64,000 nt of DNA from an uncultured Bacteroidales bacterium (lineage in GTDB: Bacteria; Bacteroidota; Bacteroidia; Bacteroidales; UBA932), in the NCBI GenBank assembly GCA_900319855.1, contig ONQC01000001.1, positions 1-64,000 of the forward strand, read 5' to 3'. The notes beneath the pieces are model-generated. The model was not told the origin of the DNA. It made no database searches and was given only the letters and a program-made list of their open reading frames with translations. Of the stretch, positions 53,435 through 61,349 are shown piece by piece. The position numbers and the translations under genes are program-made. Each line of letters opens with the position of its first letter. Within the stretch, counting starts at the first letter, position 1.

Positions 53435-53580
53435 TCTGTCCGGTAAGGGAACTGCCTCCGGACGGCGTAGCCGCCCGCGGCTCCGTGAGCGGGAGGGGCC
53501 CGCGAGCGAAGCGAAGTGGGAGGGATAGCCCCGAAGGGGCGTACCGGTCCGGAGGCAGTTCCCTTACCGGACGGTCATCT
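53430..53580. mobile_element. MITE-like inverted-repeat element with flanking direct repeats
   Basis: Perfect 26-bp inverted arms, 53438-53463 (starting GTCCGGTAAGGGAACTGCCT) and 53547-53572, enclose 83 bp of GC-rich sequence with smaller hairpins (CCCGC/GCGGG; GCCCC-GAA-GGGGC). Directly outside the arms lie GGTAATCT (53430-53437) and GGTCATCT (53573-53580), an 8-bp direct repeat with one mismatch, as left by a transposition event. The right arm supplies the stop codon of the minus-strand U32 gene. No reading frame is convincing inside. A long cruciform terminator between convergent genes is the alternative reading. Confidence 0.55.
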
Positions 53581-55429
53581 CGCAGGCGCGGCAGTCGAAA
53601 CCGAGTTCGAGGCGGCGGCCGTTGTTGAGGAGGAAGAGCGGGCCGGTGTCCTTTGCCCCCTGGAAACGGGGGCAGAGGCCGAGTTCGAAGCGGATGCAGT
53701 ATTTGCTGCGCATCAGTTCGGCTCCGGCGGGGTGGGCGAGTTCATAGGCGTCGTCAATGACCTCGGCGCCCCGCTCCCGATAGGTCCCGCGGGCCAGGGA
53801 GTTGGCGACATTCGCCTTGTAATCAAGCGCTTTGACGGGAAGCGGACAGTCGAAAGGCTCAGCCGTCTGAAGGGGCCGGCGGCCGCAGGGCTGTCCGTCC
53901 AAGGCCTCGGCCGTTTCCCGCCGCAGGCCGTTGAGGATGGATGCCGGCAGGAAGGGAAGACCGTCCGGGGCATCGAGCGATTCCAGCCGGAAGGCATAGT
54001 CTCCCGTGGTCTTCTCCAACTGGGCGGTGAAGAGCGCCTGCATCCGGGCCGGGTCGGTGGCCATCTCCGCGTCGACCGGGACGGAGCGCGTAACCTTCCG
54101 ACCGTCTTCCGTCTGCGCCTGTATGCCGATCTGCCAGCCGGAATCGCGATGCTCCACTTTCAGATGCAGGCCGGTATCCAGCAGGCGGCGGCAGCGGCTG
54201 CGTTCGAGCAGCCGCTCGAAGGCGACGCTGATGTTGCGGAAAAGGGGCATTCCGGGCTGTAACCGTGGTTCGGTCTTGCAACGGATGGTCAGTCCCTGGC
54301 AGACATCGCCTCGGAAACCGATGATTTCCTCGCGGGTAGCGAAGGCAAAGCCGTCTCCGTTGGTCAGGACCGGTCGTTCGTCAACCGGATCCAGGGTGAT
54401 TTCCATGGTATCCCGACCGACGGGGCGGATGCTTCGAACGGTTCCGATCCGTTCGCCCATGCTCTTGGGCATATCCATGGCGGCCCAGCCACGGCTGCGC
54501 CGGCCGTCCAGGAAGAGTTCGGTATAGCCCCGGTTGAAAGTCTTGGCGGGATCGGGCGTGAATCCGCCCGTCACGCGGCCGAACGAGGCCCGGACATATT
54601 CCTGCGGATGCGCCGCGATGAACGCATCCAGCGCCAGGGAATACTCGCGGACGACATTGCGGACATAGGAGATGTTCTTGAGCCTTCCTTCTATTTTAAA
54701 AGAGCAGACGCCGGCCTCGGCCAGGTCTGCGATCCGGTCTTTGAGGTTGAAATCCTTGAGGGACAGCAGCGCTTTGTTCCGGACCAGGGTTTTCCCGGAC
54801 GCATCGACCAGGTCATACCGCGACCGGCAGGCCTGCATGCAGGCCCCCCGGTTGGCGCTGCGGCCGGCCAGGTGTTCAGACAAGTAGCATTGTCCGCTGT
54901 AGCAGACGCACAGGGCTCCATGGATGAAGCATTCAATCTCCGCCCCGGTCGCCTCGCGAATCGCCCGGATCTGTTGCAGCGGGAGTTCCCGCTCCAGTAC
55001 CAGCCGGGAGAAGCCGAGCGAGGCATAGAACCGGGCCTTGTCCACGGAGCGGATGGCGCATTGGGTCGAGGCATGCATCGGCAGGGTCACCTTGGGCCCC
55101 GTCCCGTCCGGTCCGCCTTGGGCCAGGCGCAGGACGGCCAGGTCCTGGACGATGAATCCGTCCGCGCCCGCTTCCTGGACATCCAGCATGAAACGGTAGG
55201 CAGCGTCCAGCTCTTCCTCGTAAATCAGCGTGTTGAGGGTGATGAAGATCCGGGCGCCGAACCGGTGGGCATACGCGCACAGCCGGCGGATGTCCTCCAC
55301 GCTGTTGCCGGCCGCCTGGCGGGCGCCGAAGGCGGGACCGGCGATGTAAACGGCATCGGCACCGCAGTCGATGGCTGCGATGCCGATATCTGCATTCCTT
55401 GCCGGAGCAAGCAGCTCAAGCTGTCTCAT
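53564..55429 (-). CDS. U32-family peptidase-like protein (RNA hydroxylation family)
   Basis: A 621-residue protein of peptidase family U32, with LELLAPARNADIGIAAIDCG at the start, a DAVYIAGPAFGAR segment, and the cysteine motif ECFIHGALCVCYSGQCYLSE followed by NRGACMQACRSRYDL. Members RlhA and TrhP/YegQ act in hydroxylation of 23S rRNA C2501 and tRNA U34 with iron-sulfur help, so an RNA-modification role is more likely than proteolysis. The long C-terminal part (about 300 residues beyond the core) fits the RlhA-type with DUF3656-like extension. The last two codons and the stop lie in the inverted-repeat element, which may have truncated the original C-terminus slightly. It follows the TPR gene by 14 nt. 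Confidence 0.85.
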   Translation of the reverse strand: MRQLELLAPARNADIGIAAIDCGADAVYIAGPAFGARQAAGNSVEDIRRLCAYAHRFGARIFITLNTLIYEEELDAAYRFMLDVQEAGADGFIVQDLAVLRLAQGGPDGTGPKVTLPMHASTQCAIRSVDKARFYASLGFSRLVLERELPLQQIRAIREATGAEIECFIHGALCVCYSGQCYLSEHLAGRSANRGACMQACRSRYDLVDASGKTLVRNKALLSLKDFNLKDRIADLAEAGVCSFKIEGRLKNISYVRNVVREYSLALDAFIAAHPQEYVRASFGRVTGGFTPDPAKTFNRGYTELFLDGRRSRGWAAMDMPKSMGERIGTVRSIRPVGRDTMEITLDPVDERPVLTNGDGFAFATREEIIGFRGDVCQGLTIRCKTEPRLQPGMPLFRNISVAFERLLERSRCRRLLDTGLHLKVEHRDSGWQIGIQAQTEDGRKVTRSVPVDAEMATDPARMQALFTAQLEKTTGDYAFRLESLDAPDGLPFLPASILNGLRRETAEALDGQPCGRRPLQTAEPFDCPLPVKALDYKANVANSLARGTYRERGAEVIDDAYELAHPAGAELMRSKYCIRFELGLCPRFQGAKDTGPLFLLNNGRRLELGFDCRACEMTVR

Positions 55430-55443
55430 GCCGGCAGGCGGTC

Positions 55444-56379
55444 TTACTTATTGAGGGCGTCGACCATCTTCTGGGCGTCGGCATAACCGGCGGCAACGGC
55501 CTTCTTGTAGAATTCGAGGGCTTTGGCCTTGTTGTTCTGGCCCTGGTAGAGCGCACCCACGGTGTAGGCGATGGCGCCGACGTTCTTGTTCTTCGGGTCA
55601 GCCTCGATGAACTTCTCGAAGTACTTGATGGCATCACCGATCTTGTTCAGCTTCTGGGAAGCGGAAGCGGCGAGCTGGTAAGCGGCGGCGTTGGAGATCA
55701 GGCCTTCTTCGTCAGCCTTGGCGATCATCGAGACGACGTCGGCGTTCTTGCCGGCCTTCAGGGCAGCCTGGGCCTCCTTGAGGACGATGTTGCCGAGCTG
55801 CTTCTTGGCGTTGGCCTCCTGGCCGTTGGCCATGGCGGTCTGGAAAGCGGCCTTGGCTTCCTCTACCTTGCCGAGGGCGTTCAGCGCCTGGCCGAGATAC
55901 ATGGCACCGGTGCCGTTGGTCGGATCGAGCTCAAGGGATTTCTGGAGATATTCGACGGCCTTGTCCATCGCTTTCTCGCGGATGGCGTTGGAACCGGCGG
56001 CCTGGTAAACCTGCGGGAGAAGTTCGGCTGCGTCGGCGATCACTTCGTCGTTTTCATACTCCTTGGCGACGGTCTCAGCCTCGGCGATCTTCTCAATGGC
56101 TGCGTCATATTCCTTGTCCTTGACGAGGTCCTTGCCGATGGAAAGGGTCAGGGCCGGGATGGTATTCTTGCAATTTGCGACAAGCTCCGCACCTTCGTCA
56201 CCGCAGGCTTCGCCCATGGTGAGGGCCTTTTTGAAAAGGTCGAGGGCAGCGACTTTGTCACCGGCCTGGAACTGTTCGGCTCCATTATTGTAGGTTTCAG
56301 TGGCGGATGCCAGGTCCTGAGCGGACATCATGCCGGCCGAAAGGACGGCAGCAGCAAAGGCGAGAATAAATTTTTTCAT
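55444..56379 (-). CDS. Exported tetratricopeptide-repeat protein
   Basis: A 311-residue secreted protein with a signal peptide (KKFILAFAAAVLSAGMMSAQ) and about seven TPR-type helical hairpins, such as AMDKAVEYLQKSLELDPTNG and IGDAIKYFEKFIEADPKN. TPR domains mediate protein contacts; the partner is unknown. The ATG at 56379 begins the signal peptide and lies 47 nt below a promoter core. Low codon bias differences from the ribosomal genes (regular use of favoured codons) suggest high expression, which is a by-eye impression. Confidence 0.87.
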   Translation of the reverse strand: MKKFILAFAAAVLSAGMMSAQDLASATETYNNGAEQFQAGDKVAALDLFKKALTMGEACGDEGAELVANCKNTIPALTLSIGKDLVKDKEYDAAIEKIAEAETVAKEYENDEVIADAAELLPQVYQAAGSNAIREKAMDKAVEYLQKSLELDPTNGTGAMYLGQALNALGKVEEAKAAFQTAMANGQEANAKKQLGNIVLKEAQAALKAGKNADVVSMIAKADEEGLISNAAAYQLAASASQKLNKIGDAIKYFEKFIEADPKNKNVGAIAYTVGALYQGQNNKAKALEFYKKAVAAGYADAQKMVDALNK

Positions 56380-56425
56380 AATTATAACTGTGTTTTTGTT
56401 TAACTTTCTTTTTGCACGCAAGAGA

Positions 56426-56433
56426 CAAATGTA
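56426..56433 (-). promoter_or_regulatory. -7 element of the TPR-U32 unit
   Basis: TACATTTG on the minus strand, 47 nt before the TPR ATG. The -33 TTTG at 56460-56457 gives a 23-bp spacer, slightly long. Confidence 0.55.
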
Positions 56434-56447
56434 GCAAAAAAAGTTTG

Positions 56448-56455
56448 TAAATTTG
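56448..56455 (+). promoter_or_regulatory. -7 element of the M16-like gene
   Basis: TAAATTTG, 17 nt before the ATG. It overlaps the spacer of the opposite TPR promoter, so the two are probably mutually exclusive. Confidence 0.55.
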
Positions 56456-56472
56456 TCAAACAACCCGGAAAC

Positions 56473-59244
56473 ATGACATTCAAGATACCACGGCTGATTC
56501 TCTGCGCATTGCTGACACTATTTCCAAGAATTGTGCCAGCCGTGGATCTACCGAAACTCCCGATGGCGCCGCAGGTGCGGACCGGGCATCTTGATAACGG
56601 CATAACTTATTATCTTGTAAAGAATTCCGCAGAAAAAGGAAAGGCTGAGGTGGCGCTGGTCCAGCGGGCGGGATCCGGCGGGGAAGACGCCCGGACAGCC
56701 GGCGATGCGCGGGTGCAGGCCCGCGGAGCCTTGTCCGACCTGCCCCATTTCATGACCCAGACGCCGCAGCGATATCTCTCCCGCAGCGCGATCTGGCCGG
56801 CCGAAGGCGGCTATGTGACCGTCGGCCCCGATGCGACGATCTACCGCTTTTCCGACCTGACCCTTCCCTATAGTCCGGACATCGTCGACTCCACCCTGCT
56901 GATGGTCTTCGATGTGGTGGGACGCAGCGACGCGCCGGTCTATGCTCCCCAGAACCAGGCCGTCATCGTCGCCGGAGACATCGATCCCGATGCGCTCCTC
57001 AATAAGATGAACATGCTGTCGATGCTGGTGACCCGTCGCTCGGGGCTGCGCCTCGACGTCCCGTATGTCTGGGCGGACAGCGACACGCTCCGGGTGCTTC
57101 CGCTGCCGGCTGCATCCGGCAAGGCGGCCGACCTCGTTGTCCGTTATGCCTCGGCCCGGACGCCCCAGGAGAACATGGCCACCGTCCAGCCCCTGGTGTC
57201 CTGGCGGTATGCCCGGGAGTTCGGCATCCTGCTGCGCAAACGGCTCGGCCGAGCCTTCCGGCAGGCCGGCATTCCGGTCTCCGGCCTGGATGTGACGTAC
57301 CGGAGCAGCGCGGACGGCCCGGGAGACGAGCAGGTGGAGATCCGCCTGACGACGGATCCGCGCCGCTACATTTCAGCGGCCAGCACGCTGGCCGGAACGC
57401 TGGCTTCGCTGGACCGGACAGGCACCATGGAGGCGGAATACCGGGATGTGCAGAATGAGCTGGAAATGGAACTCCGCCGCGAGTGGGGGCCCGACATCCT
57501 TCCCAATCATGAATACGTCAGCCGGTGCATTTCCGCCTATTTATATGGTGCTTCCCTGGCTTCTCCCAAGTCCAACCTGGACTTCTTCCTGACCCGTAGC
57601 CTGGAGCCCAAGGCCGCGACGGATTTGTTCAACGGGTATGTGGGCGCCCTGCTGGACCCCGCGAAGAACCTGACGGTCTGCGCCGACCTGGACCTTTTGC
57701 CCGAAGCCCGTGTCCGGGACCTGTTCAACAGTGCCTGGTCGCGTCAGTCGGAAGCGGAAACGGCCTATGTCGTCAGCCACGGTGATACCCTGACGCTGCA
57801 GGCGCCGAAAAGCCGCGTCCGGCTCAAAACCGATGAAACGGAGCCTTTGTCCGGCGGAAAGTCATGGACATTCGCCAACGGGATCCGCGTCATCTATAAA
57901 CAAGTGCCCACGGGCGGCGTGTTCCACTATACCTGGCTGCTCAAAGGCGGCCACGGATCGGCCGGACTGAAACCGGGCGAAGGACCCTATCTGGGCGACA
58001 TGCTGGCCCTGGACAATATCGCGGATATGAAATATTCCGCCTTCCAGGACATGCTGCGCGCCAATGGCATTACCTTGGAACCGGAGGTCACCCTGACGGA
58101 TTTCCGCCTCTGTGGCGCCGCTCCCACTTCCCGTCTGACCCTGCTGTTGAAATCCCTGCTGGCCCTTTCCGGGCACCGGGAACCCGATCCGGAGGCATAC
58201 CGCCTGTTCCGGGAACAGGAGGCCCTGCGGTGGGAGCGGGGGAAAAACGGGACGCAGGCCCGTCTGGCGATCCTGGACAGTCTGGCCCATCCTGACGGCC
58301 TGGCGACATCTCCCTACCGGCGTCAGATTGTCTTTTCCGACGACTTCCCGCAGCGGGCGGAGCGGTTTTTCTCCGGGGCGTTCTCCCATATGGGCGACGG
58401 GGTGCTGATCCTGGCGGGCAGTTTCGACGAGAATGCCTTGAAGCGGATCCTTTCCCAGCATCTGGGCGGTTTCCGGACGGAGCGGGCTCCCGCCGGCCGG
58501 TTCCGCGCTGCCGGCCGCCCGTCATCCGGACGGGCCACGCGGGTGGACCGGGGCGGTGCCCGGCCGCAGCTGGACCTGGAGATGACGGCTTACCTTGACT
58601 ATACCGTAGAGCATTTTGCCGCAGCGAACATTGCAGCTAAGGTCTTGTCGGACGCCGTGTCGGCGGCACTTTCCCGCAGGGGCTGGTACAGCCGGGCTTC
58701 CTGGCGGTTCGATGTGTATCCTACGGACCGTTTCAGTCTGGACATCCTGTCCTCGATGGCCGACTCGGAGGGCCTTCCGGCTTCGCTGATGCCGGCCGAT
58801 TCAGTCGAGGCCGTCTTGCAGGATGTGCATGCAGCCCTCGCCAAGGCTGCGTCAGAGGGTATTTCCGCGGCCCGGCTGAAGGCCGGCAAGAATGAATTGA
58901 TTAATCAATACAATACGGGGGCTTCCGACCCGGAGACCGTGATTTCCCTGCTGGTCCTGCGTCATTCCTATGGCAAGGACCTGATGACCCGTTATGCCGA
59001 AAAGGTCGGGGCCGTCAGCCGCGACCAGGTGGGCCGGATCATGAAGGAACTTGTCGGCGGCCTCTTCGCCGAACACCTGGTCCGGGCGGCGCAGGTGGGA
59101 GAACCCCTGCATGCAGCGGATCCTGAAGAACCAGCCTGGCCGGCGGTCGAACCGCCCCGGGCTCCGTCGGATTCGACGGGCATGCTGGACCTGTACCGGG
59201 AACTGTTCGGCCCGCAAACCTTTCCTTTGACGCCAATCCTATGA
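56473..59244 (+). CDS. M16 peptidase-like protein lacking the zinc motif
   Basis: A 923-residue exported protein with a signal peptide (PRLILCALLTLFPRIVPA) and two M16-type halves (about 30-450 and 460-910). The family's start is recognisable as GHLDNGITYYLVKN, but where active M16 enzymes have HxxEH the sequence reads LPHFMTQTPQRY, and no HxxEH is present elsewhere; the second half (GGHGSAGLKPGEGPYLG) also lacks it. It is thus probably a non-catalytic M16 homologue. Length is normal for two-domain M16 proteins and no frameshift is seen. DUF3109 overlaps its end by 4 nt. Confidence 0.82.
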   Translation: MTFKIPRLILCALLTLFPRIVPAVDLPKLPMAPQVRTGHLDNGITYYLVKNSAEKGKAEVALVQRAGSGGEDARTAGDARVQARGALSDLPHFMTQTPQRYLSRSAIWPAEGGYVTVGPDATIYRFSDLTLPYSPDIVDSTLLMVFDVVGRSDAPVYAPQNQAVIVAGDIDPDALLNKMNMLSMLVTRRSGLRLDVPYVWADSDTLRVLPLPAASGKAADLVVRYASARTPQENMATVQPLVSWRYAREFGILLRKRLGRAFRQAGIPVSGLDVTYRSSADGPGDEQVEIRLTTDPRRYISAASTLAGTLASLDRTGTMEAEYRDVQNELEMELRREWGPDILPNHEYVSRCISAYLYGASLASPKSNLDFFLTRSLEPKAATDLFNGYVGALLDPAKNLTVCADLDLLPEARVRDLFNSAWSRQSEAETAYVVSHGDTLTLQAPKSRVRLKTDETEPLSGGKSWTFANGIRVIYKQVPTGGVFHYTWLLKGGHGSAGLKPGEGPYLGDMLALDNIADMKYSAFQDMLRANGITLEPEVTLTDFRLCGAAPTSRLTLLLKSLLALSGHREPDPEAYRLFREQEALRWERGKNGTQARLAILDSLAHPDGLATSPYRRQIVFSDDFPQRAERFFSGAFSHMGDGVLILAGSFDENALKRILSQHLGGFRTERAPAGRFRAAGRPSSGRATRVDRGGARPQLDLEMTAYLDYTVEHFAAANIAAKVLSDAVSAALSRRGWYSRASWRFDVYPTDRFSLDILSSMADSEGLPASLMPADSVEAVLQDVHAALAKAASEGISAARLKAGKNELINQYNTGASDPETVISLLVLRHSYGKDLMTRYAEKVGAVSRDQVGRIMKELVGGLFAEHLVRAAQVGEPLHAADPEEPAWPAVEPPRAPSDSTGMLDLYRELFGPQTFPLTPIL

Positions 59245-59900
59245 GTGCGAAAGACTTTGGAACCATCATCCAGATCGGAGACGTCCTGGTTTCCGAAGAG
59301 GTCGTTACGGAATTTTTCTGCTGTGACTACGAGAAATGCCGGGGCTGCTGCTGCGTGATCGGCGACGGCGGGGCTCCGATGCGGGAAGAAGAGGCGGAAG
59401 AGTTGGAGCGGCATTATCCGGTCTATGCACCCCTGATGACGCCCGAGGGCAGGGAAGCGGCCGAGGCGGCAGGTTTCTTCGAGATCGACCGGGAGGGGGA
59501 CGTCGTGACCCCGACGGTAAAGGTACCGCACCGGGTGGAGGGACTGACCTCGATCCCTGGCTGCGACGGCACGGTCGGCACGGCGGGTCTGGAAGACTGC
59601 GCGTACTGCCTGTATGAGAGCGGGAACGTGATGTGCGCGGTGGAGCGGTGTTTCTTCCAGGGGAAGATTCCGTTCCGCAAGCCGGTTTCCTGCTGGCTGT
59701 ACCCGATCCGGATCACGAAGATGCCGGGCGGCGGCGAGGCGCTCAACTACCACCGCTGGTCCATCTGCGCGGATGCGGTCGCCAAAGGCAAGAAAGAAGG
59801 GATCCGCGTCTATCAGTTCTTGCGCGAACCCCTTGAATTCCTGTACGGTAAAGAATTTTGGGAAATGCTCGACGCCGCTGCGCGGCACATCCTGGGCTAA
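59241..59900 (+). CDS. DUF3109 cysteine-rich protein
   Basis: A 219-residue protein of family DUF3109, found mainly in Bacteroidota and of unknown function. Eleven or so cysteines cluster in CCDYEKCRGCCCV (about 28-40), GCDGTVGTAGLEDCAYC and CAVERC, followed by SCWLYPIRI and WSICADAV. The pattern resembles CxxC-type metal-binding proteins of the YkgJ kind, so zinc or iron-sulfur binding is likely. The ATG overlaps the end of the M16-like gene; the stop overlaps that of convergent DUF2007 (CTAA). Confidence 0.85.
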   Translation: MSAKDFGTIIQIGDVLVSEEVVTEFFCCDYEKCRGCCCVIGDGGAPMREEEAEELERHYPVYAPLMTPEGREAAEAAGFFEIDREGDVVTPTVKVPHRVEGLTSIPGCDGTVGTAGLEDCAYCLYESGNVMCAVERCFFQGKIPFRKPVSCWLYPIRITKMPGGGEALNYHRWSICADAVAKGKKEGIRVYQFLREPLEFLYGKEFWEMLDAAARHILG

Positions 59901-60118
59901 TTCTCTTTTTCGCTTTCTGCAAGCAGGGCGAGGGCTTTGTCGTAGTCCTCGGCGTTGACCTTGACTTCGACGCTGTTGATGGCGGCGTTGATCGAGGGGT
60001 AGGAGGAGGTCTGGCCGAAGACCTGGGCCGGGATGTCATTGTCCCGGAGCATGCCGGCGGTAATCTCGGCGATCAGCGGATCGGAGAACCGGGCGACGGT
60101 TTTGAATTCTTCTTTCAT
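59897..60118 (-). CDS. DUF2007 small protein
   Basis: A 73-residue protein of the DUF2007 (putative signal-transducing protein) family, with an ACT-like beta-alpha-beta fold. Typical are FKTVARFSDPLIAEITAGML, the NDIPAQVFGQTSS segment and SVEVKVNAEDYDKALALL. Function unknown. It lies 6 nt after the small membrane protein gene and probably shares its transcript. Confidence 0.82.
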   Translation of the reverse strand: MKEEFKTVARFSDPLIAEITAGMLRDNDIPAQVFGQTSSYPSINAAINSVEVKVNAEDYDKALALLAESEKEN

Positions 60119-60124
60119 AATAGC

Positions 60125-60598
60125 CTAGTATAGATCCATGTTCCTTATCTTGTTCTCGAGGCCGTGGACGAGGCGGACGACATCCCGGCGAAGCCCTTCG
60201 ACATCGAAACCGCTGATGCGGCGGGTCAGGGTGATGCGGTCCTCAAACATCCGGAAGAGACGGTTGACGACGCTGCTGCTGCGGAAGGTCATGTCCTCGC
60301 CTTGCTCCGATTCCAGTTTGTAGCCCCGGCTTTCCATGAACTCGATGACGGCGGTCCGGATTTCCTTGTATTCCCCGGGGACGATGGCTTCTTTCTTCTG
60401 GAAGCCGAACATCGGGTAGAAGGCCGAGAGGATGCCGAACATGATGGCGATCTTCACGAGGGAATTGTATCCGTCCCGGAAGAGGGTTTCGACATTGTTG
60501 GCATCGGTGGCATGGGCCAGGATCAGGATGCCGATCATGAGGGCCAGCAGGGCGCAGAAATAGAAGAAATATTTGACGGCGCGGATGACGTAACGCAT
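60125..60598 (-). CDS. Small membrane protein of unknown function
   Basis: I do not recognise this 157-residue protein by name. It has two membrane segments (YFFYFCALLALMIGILILA and YNSLVKIAIMFGILSAFYPM) and a hydrophilic C-terminal half (IRTAVIEFMESRGYKLE, RLFRMFEDRITLTRRISG) with a mixed alpha/beta look. The ATG at 60598 is chosen because the sequence upstream in frame lies inside the deformylase gene and is low-complexity. DUF2007 follows directly; a conserved Bacteroidales pair is plausible but not proven. Confidence 0.75.
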   Translation of the reverse strand: MRYVIRAVKYFFYFCALLALMIGILILAHATDANNVETLFRDGYNSLVKIAIMFGILSAFYPMFGFQKKEAIVPGEYKEIRTAVIEFMESRGYKLESEQGEDMTFRSSSVVNRLFRMFEDRITLTRRISGFDVEGLRRDVVRLVHGLENKIRNMDLY

Positions 60599-60644
60599 AG
60601 CGGTAAGTGTTGTTTCAGCAAATATACGAAAACTCCCGGAAATC

Positions 60645-61349
60645 CTATTCCCACCAGGCCGGTTTGCGGTAGGCGCCCTTTTCCAGGAAGGCGGCCCGTT
60701 CGGCGGCCCAGGCCTCGTTGACGGAAACGGAATCCGCCCGGTCTGTGCAGACGGTCCCTTCCATGTGGTCGCATTCGTGCTGGAAGATGACGGCGGTGTA
60801 ACCATGGACCGTGTCGCGGCGTTCCTGCAGTGTCTGCGGGTCGGTCCAGGAGACGATGACGGTCCCGTAGCGGGGCACGACGGCCCTTTGCGGAGGGACG
60901 GACAGGCAGCCTTCCGGATCGTGGGAAACGGCGCCGGAGCGTTCCAGGATCCGGATGTTCGGATACAGTTCCCAGGGTTCGCCCGGTTTGTCATAGCGCT
61001 GCACCCAGGCGAGGCGGCGGCTGATGCCGACCTGCGGGGCGGCGATGCCGACGCCGTCCTGCTCGGGGGACTGGACGGTGGCGAGCATCTTGGCGGCCAG
61101 GGTCTTGAAGTCTTCGGAGCGCAGCAGGGCATCCGGCAGGTCCTGCACGGTGGCCCGCAGGATGGTGCTGTCTTCCGGCAGGACGGTGACATACATCACA
61201 CTGTCGGATTGGCGGATGATCCGCTGCTCCTGCGGAGTGAAGGCGTTGTGTCCGGCCGGGAACCGGCAGCCGGGGATTCCGGCGGCCATGATCAGACAGA
61301 TCAGGGCGGGGACCAGCGCCCTGGCGGTCTTTCTCGGGGATTTGTCCAT
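60645..61349 (-). CDS. Peptide deformylase-like lipoprotein
   Basis: A 234-residue protein with all three peptide deformylase motifs: GVGIAAPQ (99-106), EGCLS with metal ligand Cys148 (146-150) and HECDH (191-195). Unlike cytosolic deformylases it starts with a signal peptide (KTARALVPALICLIMAAG) ending in IPGC, a possible lipobox at Cys28. If exported, it could not act on nascent chains. The start codon overlaps the preceding stop by one base (TGATG), making an internal cytosolic start less attractive, though an internal Met at 52 cannot be excluded. Confidence 0.85.
   Translation of the reverse strand: MDKSPRKTARALVPALICLIMAAGIPGCRFPAGHNAFTPQEQRIIRQSDSVMYVTVLPEDSTILRATVQDLPDALLRSEDFKTLAAKMLATVQSPEQDGVGIAAPQVGISRRLAWVQRYDKPGEPWELYPNIRILERSGAVSHDPEGCLSVPPQRAVVPRYGTVIVSWTDPQTLQERRDTVHGYTAVIFQHECDHMEGTVCTDRADSVSVNEAWAAERAAFLEKGAYRKPAWWE

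Noticed and set aside
53438-53572. Inverted repeat considered only as an ordinary terminator
   Set aside because: There is no T-run, the arms are 26 bp apart by 83 bp with inner structure, and flanking direct repeats are present. A role in stopping convergent transcription is still possible.
60599-61192. N-terminal extension of the small membrane protein gene into the deformylase gene
   Set aside because: The extended part is Ser/Pro/Arg-rich out-of-frame translation of the deformylase coding region. The membrane protein begins cleanly at 60598.
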